Source: JBBSGC01 sp038254525 (GTDB lineage Bacteria > Actinomycetota > Actinomycetes > Propionibacteriales > Nocardioidaceae). From it: DNA of 34,331 nucleotides. Both the position numbers and the translations under genes were made by a program. Shown in pieces: positions 15,546-22,920 of this stretch. The stretch covers positions 1-34,331 of the forward strand of contig JBBSGC010000008.1 in the NCBI GenBank assembly GCA_038254525.1, written 5' to 3'. Each line of letters begins with the position of its first letter. Position 1 is the stretch's first letter. Under the pieces are notes generated by a model. That model was not told the DNA's origin, did no database searches, and saw nothing but the letters and a program-made list of their open reading frames with translations.

Positions 15546-16205
15546 CTACCTGGAAGGGACGGAGTCCGACGTGTTCTCGAGATCGCGGAGCAGGCCGGCC
15601 CGGATCGCGTTCATGATGGCCTGGGCCCGGTTGGCGGCACCGAGCTTGTCGTAGATCTTGGAGATGTGCGTCTTGGCAGTCGACTCCGAGATGAACAGCC
15701 TGCGGGCGATCGCGGCGACGCCGAGTCCGTCGGCCAGCAACCGGAGCACCTCCTTCTCCCGAGGTGACAGCTGCGGGCCGCTGGGGGTCATCCGGCGGCG
15801 CATCGCGTCGGCCAGGTCGGCCGCGGTGAACGAGCGGGGCGAGACGGCGGCGTGCCGGGCGGCCGCCACCACGTCGCCACTGGGAGCGTTCTTCGGCACG
15901 AACGCCGAGGCGCCTGCCTCAAGGGCGGCGAACAGCTGCTCGTCACCGGCGTACATCGTGAGGACGACGATGCCCAGGTCGGCGTCGGTGGCGCGCAACC
16001 GACGGGCGGCGTCGAGGCCGGACCCGTCGGGCAGCCGGATGTCCATGACGACGACCTGCGGGTGCAGTGTCGTCGCGAGCCGTTCGCCCTTTGCCAACGT
16101 CCCTGCCTCCCCGACGACCTGGAAGTCCGCGGAGCGTTCGAACGCGCGGGACAGGCCTTGACGGATCAGGTCGTGGTCATCGATGAGCAGGACCGACGTG
16201 AGCAT
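15546..16205 (-). CDS. NarL/LuxR-family response regulator
   Basis: 219 residues. The receiver domain (1-120) has Asp9, Asp10, phosphoacceptor Asp55 (VVMDIRLPDG), Thr83 and Lys105, all present. A LuxR-type helix-turn-helix follows (about 145-205: LSPREKEVLRLLADGLGVAAIA and SESTAKTHISKIYDKL). It should bind DNA as a dimer after phosphorylation by the kinase encoded just upstream, whose 3' end it overlaps by 29 bases. Targets are unknown; the convergent metallopeptidase genes are a possible set from position only. Confidence 0.93.
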   Translation of the reverse strand: MLTSVLLIDDHDLIRQGLSRAFERSADFQVVGEAGTLAKGERLATTLHPQVVVMDIRLPDGSGLDAARRLRATDADLGIVVLTMYAGDEQLFAALEAGASAFVPKNAPSGDVVAAARHAAVSPRSFTAADLADAMRRRMTPSGPQLSPREKEVLRLLADGLGVAAIARRLFISESTAKTHISKIYDKLGAANRAQAIMNAIRAGLLRDLENTSDSVPSR

Positions 16206-17823
16206 CGACGGCCTCCTTTCGGTGGTCGTCCGCCGAAGGGTCGTCGCGACGCAGGGCGGTTGCTGCGGTGAGGGTGAGCGCGACGGAGGTGCCGCGCTCT
16301 GGCTCGGAGACCACGGCGAGATCGGCGCCGATTCGCTCGGCGCGTTCCCGCATGATCTTCAAGCCGAAGCTGTCGTGCCGCGGGTCGCCGAGCCCGGTGC
16401 CGTCGTCGGTGATGCTCAACGTTGCCTGCGGTGGGTCCGCGGAGAACGTCACCCACAAGTGGCTGGCGCCGCTGTGCCGGCGCGCGTTGGTGATCGCCTC
16501 CTGTGCGATGCGCAGGATCTCGGTCTCGACCTCGATCCGCAGCCGTTGAGGCGTCTCGTTGAGCGAGAGGTGCACGGTCATGCCGGTCTGCGCGCTGACC
16601 TGGTGCACGTAGTCGGCGAGGACCGACCCGAGCGTCGCATTGGGGGTCACCTCAGAGCGCAGGTCGAAGATCGACAACCGCAGCTCGCTGACCAGGTGGG
16701 TGAGCTGGTCGCGTAACGAGGCCAACCCCTCCCGTTGGGCCGGCGTGGCGGTCTCGGTCAGCAACGAGTCCACCGCGTAGCCGAGGGAGGCAACCTCCTG
16801 CGCGATCCCGTCATGGATCTCGCGGGCCAGCCGGCGGCGCTCGTCGATGGTGGCGAGGCTGCGTACCTCGTCGAAGACCATGGCCGTGTCGAGGTGCAGC
16901 GCATGCCGGCGCAAGGAGTCCTGGACCTCGCGCATGGTCTCGGGGTCCGGCGTCGTCGGGCGCAGCAGCACGACGACAGCGATCATCCGGACACCGACCA
17001 GCAGCGGGAGCGCCAGCCGCACGACGCTGCGGCCGTCGACCACCGCCGTCTCCTGCGCAGGCGCCTCATGGGTCCAGCACTCCATGACCATGGCATCGTC
17101 GATGTCGATCGTCGACAGCGTGTCGGCCCCACGGGTGGCCAGCGGCATCAACGAGCCTCCGCCCGACTTGACGACGACCACCGAGGCGTCGTCGCCGACG
17201 ACCTCGTGGACGTCGGCGAGCACCTGCTGGGCGATGCCCACCGGGTCGAGGCCGGCGCTGAGCTGGCGGGCGACCGTCCGTAGCTCGCTGAGCAGCCGGT
17301 GAGCAGCGCCGTAGGCGTCGGCCTCCGGCGCCGGGGCCTCCCTGGTCTGCCGGACCCAGGCACCGAGGGCGCCCACGCCCAGCGCCGTCAGCAGCCAAGG
17401 GGCGACGCCCGCGACGCCGGCCCCGACGGCCGAGTTGTTCACGACGAGAACCGATGCCGCGATGGCGGTCACCGTCTGCGCGAGCCAGGTAGGGGCGATC
17501 AGCACCGCACCGTCGGTCAGTCCGGCGGCAAGCAGCGGCACGACGAGGTAGGCCAGCCCCGCTCGGGTGTCGGGAAGGAACGCGCACACGGCCGCGGTGG
17601 ACAGCACGCCTTCGGCGACGATGCTCATCGACGGCCCCGACCCCGGGAGCCAGGTGGTCCAGCAGGCGCCGATGGCCACTATCGCCACCACGCCGAGGAC
17701 CAGGAAGGCATCCCGAGACGGGTTGGTCACGGCCAGGGTGGCAACCGTGAGCACGCCGAACCCTCGGGCGCCGAGGAGCACCCGTCGGTCACGCCGAGCC
17801 GGCGAGATGTGCAGCACTGCCAA
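16177..17823 (-). CDS. Membrane sensor histidine kinase (HisKA_3, NarL-partner type)
   Basis: 548 residues. About five or six transmembrane helices occupy residues 15-160. A GAF-like region follows (about 175-310), then a HisKA_3 dimerisation domain with the phospho-accepting His337 in REIHDGIAQEV, and a HATPase domain with an N-box region (EAITNARRHSGA), DDGTGLGD and FGLKIMRERAERIGA. The signal is unknown. The start codon is TTG at 17823 with GGAG eight bases upstream; GTG two codons later is an alternative. The gene overlaps its response regulator by 29 bases. The upstream gap holds a short palindrome (17876-17887) that could be an operator. Confidence 0.92.
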   Translation of the reverse strand: MAVLHISPARRDRRVLLGARGFGVLTVATLAVTNPSRDAFLVLGVVAIVAIGACWTTWLPGSGPSMSIVAEGVLSTAAVCAFLPDTRAGLAYLVVPLLAAGLTDGAVLIAPTWLAQTVTAIAASVLVVNNSAVGAGVAGVAPWLLTALGVGALGAWVRQTREAPAPEADAYGAAHRLLSELRTVARQLSAGLDPVGIAQQVLADVHEVVGDDASVVVVKSGGGSLMPLATRGADTLSTIDIDDAMVMECWTHEAPAQETAVVDGRSVVRLALPLLVGVRMIAVVVLLRPTTPDPETMREVQDSLRRHALHLDTAMVFDEVRSLATIDERRRLAREIHDGIAQEVASLGYAVDSLLTETATPAQREGLASLRDQLTHLVSELRLSIFDLRSEVTPNATLGSVLADYVHQVSAQTGMTVHLSLNETPQRLRIEVETEILRIAQEAITNARRHSGASHLWVTFSADPPQATLSITDDGTGLGDPRHDSFGLKIMRERAERIGADLAVVSEPERGTSVALTLTAATALRRDDPSADDHRKEAVDAHVGPAHR

Positions 17824-17875
17824 GGCCTGTTCTCCGGAGAGGGCGATACGGTGTGTTGTGATAGGAATACGAACA

Positions 17876-17887
17876 GTAGTTGACTAC
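17876..17887. promoter_or_regulatory. 12-base near-perfect palindrome upstream of the sensor kinase gene
   Basis: GTAGT, TG, ACTAC form a two-sided repeat in an unusually AT-rich patch (about 17855-17887) of a 161-base gap between fadD and the kinase gene. It could be an operator for the two-component system or another regulator. No other function can be assigned to the rest of this gap. Confidence 0.3.
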
Positions 17888-17984
17888 GCCGCGGCGTGTC
17901 GAGAAGGCCCGGTTTCGCCGCCCCGGCTCATCGGACGCTTCGCCCGTCCCGTTCGAGCCAGTTCGGGGGGCAGGACCGTGCAGC

Positions 17985-19772
17985 TCAGCGGTAGAGCGCC
18001 GCCACCTCGGCGCCGAAGTCGCGCAGGACCAGTGCGCGTTTGAGCTTCAAAGACGGTGTCAGGTGCCCGGACTCCTCGGTCCAGTCGGTAGCCAAGATGC
18101 GGAACTCCCGGATCGACTCGGCCTTGGAGACATGGGCGTTTGCCTCATCGACCGCGCCCTGGAGCACCTGGCGCAGGTCCTCGTCCCTGGCGAGGGTCGC
18201 AAGGTCGTCCGGCCGGCCTTGCTCGGCAGCCCAGGCCGTCGCCGAATCGGGGTCAAGTGTGATCAGCGCCCCGATGAACGGTCTACCGTCGCCGACGACC
18301 AGCACCTGGCTGACCAGTGCGTGCGAGCGGATCGGCTCCTCGAGGACCGCAGGTGCGACATTCTTGCCACCGGCGGTCACCAGGATCTCCTTCTGGCGAC
18401 CGGTGATCCGCACGAAACCCTCCTCGTCGATCTCACCGACGTCACCGGAGTGGAACCAGCCATCTGGCGTGAAGGCGGCCGCGGTGGCTGCCTCGTCGTC
18501 CCAGTAACCGGGAAAGACCTGGCCGCCACGGAAGAGCAGCTCGCCGTCGTCACCGACTCGGACATCCGTGCCGGGCAGGGGGCGCCCTACGCTGCCTATC
18601 CGGATGGCGCCTGGGACGTTGACAGTCAGCGCGGCGGTGCTCTCCGTCAGGCCGTATCCCTCCAGGACCGGCACACCGATGCCACGGTAGAAGTGGGTCA
18701 GCCGCTCGCCCAGCGGAGCGCCGCCGGACATGGCATAGCGGGTGCGGCCGCCCAGTGCCGCTCGCAACCTCGCGTAGACCAGGCGGTCGAACACCCGGTG
18801 CCGCGCTCGCTGCAGGAGCCCTGGGCCCGAGCCGTCCTGAGCTCGGCTGTAGGCGATGGCTGCCTGTGCCGCGGCCTCGAAGACCCGGCCCCCGTGGCCG
18901 GAGTGCGCCCGCCGGCTGGCGGTGTTGTAGACCTTCTCGAAGACCCGCGGCACGCCCAGGATGAACGTCGGGCGGAACTTCGCGAAGCTGCCGGCCAGGT
19001 CCTCGAGGTCGTTCGTGTGCCCCATGCGCACGCCAGCCCGCACACAGCCCACCTGGATGATCCGCGCGAAGATGTGCGCCAACGGCAAGAAGACCAGCGT
19101 CGAGGCGTCCGGCCGCTCGAACAGCTCGGCTAGCTCCTCGGTGACCGCGCCCAGCTCGACCATGAAGTTGGCGTGCGTCAGCTGGCAGCCCTTGGGCCGA
19201 CCCGTCGTGCCGGAGGTGTAGATCACAGTGGCCAGCGAGCCGGGAATGACCGACGAGCGACGGTGCTCGAGGGTCTGGTCCGACACCGACTCACCGGCAG
19301 CGCGAAGCATGGCCAGCGCGCCGCTATCGATGGACTCGACCCGGGCCAGCGCGGGGAGGCGATCGCGGATCGACTCGACCCGGCTCCGGTGCTGGTCATT
19401 CTCCACGATGCAGGCGACCGCACCGCAGTTGCCGAGGACCCAGCCGATCTGCTCCGCGGCCGACGACTCGTAGATCGGGACGGTGACCGCGCCCGCCCAC
19501 CAGATCGCGTAGTCGAGCAGTGTCCACTCGTAGCGGGTCCGGCTCAGCAGGCCCACCGGGTCACCGGCCCCGACCCCGAGCGCGACCAGTCCCTTGGCGG
19601 TCGCCACGACCTCGGCGTGGAACTCGGCGTACGTCACGTCCTGCCAGCCGTCGTCGACCTGACGGGCGAAGCCGACCGAGCCAGGTCGCCGCGCCGCCTG
19701 GTGCAGCACGTCGTCGGTGAGGTTGCCGGTCTCCGGGATGGGGAACGTCGCGGGCGCTGAGAACTCGCGCAA
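17985..19772 (-). CDS. Long-chain fatty acyl-CoA synthetase, FadD15-like
   Basis: 595 residues. An AMP-forming ligase that activates long-chain fatty acids to acyl-CoA. Family motifs are complete: YTSGTTGRPKG at 185-195, EGYGLTES at 371-378, GWFHSGD at 438-444 and GRQKEILVTAGGKNVAP at 458-474. The length and the order relative to trpD, NlpC/P60 and the SRPBCC gene match M. tuberculosis fadD15 (Rv2187) from memory. The start codon is TTG at 19772 with GAGAGGAG just upstream. It is divergent from the short gene at 19851; their -10 boxes overlap. Substrate chain length cannot be told from the sequence. Confidence 0.93.
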   Translation of the reverse strand: MREFSAPATFPIPETGNLTDDVLHQAARRPGSVGFARQVDDGWQDVTYAEFHAEVVATAKGLVALGVGAGDPVGLLSRTRYEWTLLDYAIWWAGAVTVPIYESSAAEQIGWVLGNCGAVACIVENDQHRSRVESIRDRLPALARVESIDSGALAMLRAAGESVSDQTLEHRRSSVIPGSLATVIYTSGTTGRPKGCQLTHANFMVELGAVTEELAELFERPDASTLVFLPLAHIFARIIQVGCVRAGVRMGHTNDLEDLAGSFAKFRPTFILGVPRVFEKVYNTASRRAHSGHGGRVFEAAAQAAIAYSRAQDGSGPGLLQRARHRVFDRLVYARLRAALGGRTRYAMSGGAPLGERLTHFYRGIGVPVLEGYGLTESTAALTVNVPGAIRIGSVGRPLPGTDVRVGDDGELLFRGGQVFPGYWDDEAATAAAFTPDGWFHSGDVGEIDEEGFVRITGRQKEILVTAGGKNVAPAVLEEPIRSHALVSQVLVVGDGRPFIGALITLDPDSATAWAAEQGRPDDLATLARDEDLRQVLQGAVDEANAHVSKAESIREFRILATDWTEESGHLTPSLKLKRALVLRDFGAEVAALYR

Positions 19773-19808
19773 CGGTGCTCCTCTCCACGCCGGGCCAGCC
19801 CCGTCGGC

Positions 19809-19818
19809 ACGCTACAGT
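19809..19818. promoter_or_regulatory. Overlapping divergent -10 boxes between fadD and the 19851 gene
   Basis: On the plus strand TACAGT (19813-19818) would drive the gene at 19851. On the minus strand TAGCGT (19814 to 19809) would drive fadD. They share the TA at 19813-19814, so RNA polymerase could occupy only one at a time. Both give short leaders with good ribosome sites. Confidence 0.45.
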
Positions 19819-19850
19819 CAGCCCGCTTCGGCTGAGCAGGAGGTGAGCGG

Positions 19851-20264
19851 GTGCCGTTCCTGCACATCGTCGACGAGACGTTCGTGGTCGCCTCCGCGGC
19901 CGTGGTGCGGACCCGGTGGTGCCGCGAATCGGAGTGGACTCGGGTCCTCCCCGGCCTGCGCCTGGAGTGCTATGAGGACCGAGGTGCGCTGGGGAAGCGG
20001 TGGCGGATGGCCGGCCGCTTGTCGGGGACAGCCGAGGTGTGGCTGCAGCAGTTCGCCGACGGGGTCCTGGTGCACGTCTACCTGCGCGCGCAGCGACCGG
20101 TCGGCCGGGACCGGTTGCGGTCACGGCGCCGGCTGCGGCGGGACTACGCCCTGCGGCTCAAGCGCTGGGGCTTCTCGATCAAGGACGCTGCCGAGGGCAG
20201 ACGCCCGGCCGGCGAACCTCGCCGCGCAGTAGGGTGCGGCGATGCTCGACCAGACGACCAGTGA
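19851..20264 (+). CDS. Short conserved-type protein of unknown function (Rv2186c position)
   Basis: 137 residues. The N-terminal part (PFLHIVDETFVVASAAVVRTRW) reads like the first strand of an SRPBCC-type fold, followed by beta-strand-rich and then Arg-rich sequence (about 95-115) and a low-complexity tail. In M. tuberculosis the gene between fadD15 and an SRPBCC gene is Rv2186c, of similar length, so it is probably the counterpart; I cannot check identity. GTG 19851 has AGGAGG seven bases upstream. The 3' end overlaps the next gene by 23 bases and contains that gene's promoter. Function unknown. Confidence 0.72.
   Translation: MPFLHIVDETFVVASAAVVRTRWCRESEWTRVLPGLRLECYEDRGALGKRWRMAGRLSGTAEVWLQQFADGVLVHVYLRAQRPVGRDRLRSRRRLRRDYALRLKRWGFSIKDAAEGRRPAGEPRRAVGCGDARPDDQ
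20230..20235 (+). promoter_or_regulatory. -10 box TAGGGT of a leaderless promoter for the SRPBCC gene
   Basis: TAGGGT is followed by six bases and ATG 20242. It lies within the 3' end of the preceding coding sequence. No ribosome site is present before the ATG, in agreement with a leaderless mRNA. Confidence 0.55.
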
Positions 20265-20682
20265 GATCGTGATCAAGGCCTCCCGTGCCGAGGTGATGGA
20301 CGTCATCGCCGACTTCGGCGCCTATCCCCAGTGGGCAACCGGTGTGAAGTCGTGCGAGGTGGTCGAGACCGCCGCGCAGGGTCGCGCCGAGCAGGTCCGC
20401 TTCGTGCTCGACGCCGCGCCGATCCAGGACGAGTACGTCCTGTCCTACCGCTGGCAGGACGACTCGTCGGTCACCTGGTCACTGGCCGAGGGCGGCATGA
20501 TCAAAGGGCTGGACGGGGCCTACGTGCTCGAGGAGCAGCCGGGCGGCGCGACCCTGGTGACCTACCGGCTCTCGGTGAACCTGGCGCTGCCGCTGATCGG
20601 CCTGCTGAGGCGCAAGGCGGAGAAGGTGATCATCGACGCCGCGCTCAAGGGGCTCAAGAAGCGCGTCGAGGCTGACGGCTGA
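20242..20682 (+). CDS. SRPBCC (polyketide cyclase/dehydrase-like) family protein
   Basis: 146 residues covering a complete START/SRPBCC fold. The N-terminal strand (SEIVIKASRAEVMDVIADFGAYPQW) and the C-terminal helix (RKAEKVIIDAALKGLKKRVE) are typical. Members bind hydrophobic ligands in a central cavity; the ligand here is unknown. The order fadD, short gene, SRPBCC matches Rv2187-Rv2185c. ATG 20242 overlaps the previous gene and has a leaderless promoter directly before it. Confidence 0.88.
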   Translation: MLDQTTSEIVIKASRAEVMDVIADFGAYPQWATGVKSCEVVETAAQGRAEQVRFVLDAAPIQDEYVLSYRWQDDSSVTWSLAEGGMIKGLDGAYVLEEQPGGATLVTYRLSVNLALPLIGLLRRKAEKVIIDAALKGLKKRVEADG

Positions 20683-20747
20683 CTCCTTTCCGTCGACCTG
20701 GGCCGCGGCGCGCCGAGGCGGCCGCAGGCCACCGGTCGCGCTGGCGG

Positions 20748-20753
20748 TAGCGT
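20748..20753 (+). promoter_or_regulatory. -10 box TAGCGT for the ROK kinase gene pair
   Basis: TAGCGT fits TANNNT in the 146-base gap before the first ROK gene. It would give a leader of about 70 bases. No clear -35 is seen, and I see no riboswitch in this leader. Confidence 0.35.
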
Positions 20754-20828
20754 TCCGCACGACCCGGTCCACGGGTCCGGCGGCTCGCAGCGGCTGAGCC
20801 GGTGTGCTGCCCGACGCAAGGCAGGTGG

Positions 20829-21818
20829 ATGGACGACGCTCCCGACCCGACCGGCGGCCTGACCGGACTCGTGGGTCAGCTGACCGTGGGCGTGGACATC
20901 GGAGGCACCAAGATCGCCGCCGGGGTCGTCGACGACGCCGGTGTGATCGTCGCCCGTGAGACCGAGTCGACGCCGGCGGCAGACCCGCATGCGCTGGCCG
21001 ACGCGGTGGCTGCGTGCGTTGGTCGGCTGCGCGCCTCCCATGACGTGCGAGCCGTCGGCATCGGCGCCGCGGGCTTCGTCGACGTCGACCGGTCGACCGT
21101 GCTCTTCGCCCCCAACATCGACTGGGTCGACGAGCCCCTGGGGGCACACGTGCGGGCCCGGGTCGACCTGCCGGTGGTCGTGGAGAACGACGCCAACGCC
21201 GCGGCGTGGGGGGAGTTCCGCTTCGGGGCCGGCAAGGACGCCGACGACCTGCTGCTGATCACCGTCGGCACCGGCATCGGCGGCGGCCTGGTCACCGATG
21301 GGCACCTCTACCGCGGGTCCTACGGCGTGGCGGCCGAGGTCGGTCACCTCCGCGTGGTCCCGAAAGGGGTGCTGTGCGGGTGCGGCCAGCACGGCTGCTG
21401 GGAGCAGTACGCCAGTGGCCGTGCGTTGGTCCGGGAGGCACGGGACCGGATGGCAGCCGAGCTGCCGGAGGCCGGGCCGCTGACCCGGCTGGTCGGGGGT
21501 GACCCACTGCTGGTGACCGGGCCGATAGTCACCCAGTGTGCGCAGGGCGGCGATCCGCTGTGCGTGGGTCTGCTTGCCGACGTGGGCCGCTGGCTCGGCG
21601 AGGGCATCGCCTCACTGGCGGCCGTCCTGGACCCTGCCGTGGTGGCCGTCGGTGGGGGCGTCGCCGCCGCTGGGGAGCTGCTCCTGCAGCCCGCGATCGA
21701 AGCGTTCACGAAGAGCCTGCCGGCGGCCAGCCACCGGGCGAACGCCGAGCTCCGGCTCGCGACGCTGGGCAACACAGCCGGCCTGGTGGGAGCGGCGGAC
21801 CTGGCGCGGACGGCATGA
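20829..21818 (+). CDS. ROK-family glucokinase-like sugar kinase, copy 1
   Basis: 329 residues. Phosphorylates glucose or a related sugar using ATP. The phosphate-binding VDIGGTK has Asp23, the catalytic region is VVVENDANAAAW, a second phosphate loop is GTGIGGG, and the ROK zinc motif is CGCGQHGCWEQYASG. There is no N-terminal helix-turn-helix, so it is a kinase and not a ROK repressor. The frame is open to GTG 20802, but ATG 20829 has AAGG at a good distance. The stop overlaps the start of a second ROK gene by four bases (ATGA). The exact sugar cannot be told from the sequence; polyphosphate glucokinase is unlikely because that subgroup lacks this zinc motif. Confidence 0.9.
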   Translation: MDDAPDPTGGLTGLVGQLTVGVDIGGTKIAAGVVDDAGVIVARETESTPAADPHALADAVAACVGRLRASHDVRAVGIGAAGFVDVDRSTVLFAPNIDWVDEPLGAHVRARVDLPVVVENDANAAAWGEFRFGAGKDADDLLLITVGTGIGGGLVTDGHLYRGSYGVAAEVGHLRVVPKGVLCGCGQHGCWEQYASGRALVREARDRMAAELPEAGPLTRLVGGDPLLVTGPIVTQCAQGGDPLCVGLLADVGRWLGEGIASLAAVLDPAVVAVGGGVAAAGELLLQPAIEAFTKSLPAASHRANAELRLATLGNTAGLVGAADLARTA

Positions 21819-22882
21819 CGGTCGTTGATCCGGGCCCGCGCACGCGTCCCAGCATCCGGGAGCGACTGGCGGTCGGCATCGACATCGGCGGCACGAAGGT
21901 GGCCGCCGGCGTCGTGGACGAGTCGGGCCGCGTACTCGAGCGCCTGCGCCGGGACACTCCAACGCACAGCCCGTCGGCGGTGGAGGACACGATCGCCGAG
22001 GTTGTCGTCGAGCTACGGCGCCGGCACCGTATCGGGGGGGTGGGCATCGGGGCCGCCGGTTTCGTCGACGCGGCCCGTGCCACTGTGCTGTTCGCGCCGC
22101 ACCTCGCCTGGCGGCGGGAGCCGCTCCGCGACGCGCTGCGCGCCCGCACCGGCCTGGCGGTGGTGGTCGAGAACGACGCAAACGCCGCTGCCTGGGCGGA
22201 GTGGCGCTTCGGTGCTGCGCGCGGGCAGAGCGACCTGGTCTGCGTCACCCTCGGCACCGGCATCGGGGGCGCCCTGCTCTCCAACGGCGCGGTGCACCGC
22301 GGCCGGTTCGGCATGGCCGGTGAGTTCGGGCACATGCAGATGGTTCCCGGCGGCCACCGCTGCGAGTGCGGGAACCGCGGCTGCTGGGAGCAGTACGCCA
22401 GTGGCAACGCACTGGTCCGCGAGGCCCGCGAGCTGGCCCGGGCCAACTCTCCGGTGGCCCACCACCTGCTCGAACGCGCCGGGGGGGACGCCGAGGTCAT
22501 CTCCGGCCCGCTGGTCACCTCCGCAGCCCAGGCGGGCGACCCGGCGGCCGTTGAGCTGCTGGCGGAGGTCGGCCAGTGGCTCGGCGTCGGGCTCGCGTCG
22601 CTCGCTGCCGCGCTCGACCCTGGGCTCTTCGTGATCGGCGGTGGGGTCTCCGACGCGGGCGACCTGCTGATCTCGCCGGCTCGCGCGGCCTACCGCAAGA
22701 CGCTGAGCGGTCGGGGTTTCCGGCCGGAGGCCGAGGTGACGCGGGCTTCGCTGGGCAACGAGGCGGGGTTGATCGGCGCCGCCGACCTCGCCAGGCTCGA
22801 GCATCGACGTCGTCGACGCGGGCCCCGGTCTCGAGCCCGCGGCGGCGGCGGGCGAGACGAGCGCGGGAGTCGACCGACGTAG
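21815..22882 (+). CDS. ROK-family glucokinase-like sugar kinase, copy 2 (tandem paralogue)
   Basis: 355 residues. It has the same motifs as its neighbour: VGIDIGGTK, VVVENDANAAAW, GTGIGGA and the zinc motif CECGNRGCWEQYASG. Long identical stretches show an old tandem duplication, but differences are spread through both proteins, so it is not recent. The N-terminus differs (PGPRTRPSIRERL). After the normal ROK end it carries an extra tail of about 28 residues rich in Arg and Gly. ATG 21815 overlaps the stop of copy 1 in ATGA. Copy 2 may have another sugar preference or form mixed dimers with copy 1. Confidence 0.9.
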   Translation: MTVVDPGPRTRPSIRERLAVGIDIGGTKVAAGVVDESGRVLERLRRDTPTHSPSAVEDTIAEVVVELRRRHRIGGVGIGAAGFVDAARATVLFAPHLAWRREPLRDALRARTGLAVVVENDANAAAWAEWRFGAARGQSDLVCVTLGTGIGGALLSNGAVHRGRFGMAGEFGHMQMVPGGHRCECGNRGCWEQYASGNALVREARELARANSPVAHHLLERAGGDAEVISGPLVTSAAQAGDPAAVELLAEVGQWLGVGLASLAAALDPGLFVIGGGVSDAGDLLISPARAAYRKTLSGRGFRPEAEVTRASLGNEAGLIGAADLARLEHRRRRRGPRSRARGGGGRDERGSRPT

Positions 22883-22885
22883 GGT
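22880..22885 (+). promoter_or_regulatory. -10 box TAGGGT for the mmsA-like gene, sharing the ROK stop codon
   Basis: TAGGGT begins with the TAG stop (22880-22882) of ROK copy 2. A start near 22892 would give a leader of about 30 bases with the GGAGGG ribosome site at about 22908-22913. Confidence 0.4.
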
Positions 22886-22920
22886 ACGGGCGGCGCACAC
22901 CCACGACGGAGGGCGAAACG

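Noticed and set aside
17980..17999. tRNA-like D-arm sequence (GCTCAGCGGTAGAGC) near the end of fadD
   Set aside because: No matching acceptor stem, anticodon stem or T-arm can be formed around it, and most of it is the coding end of fadD.
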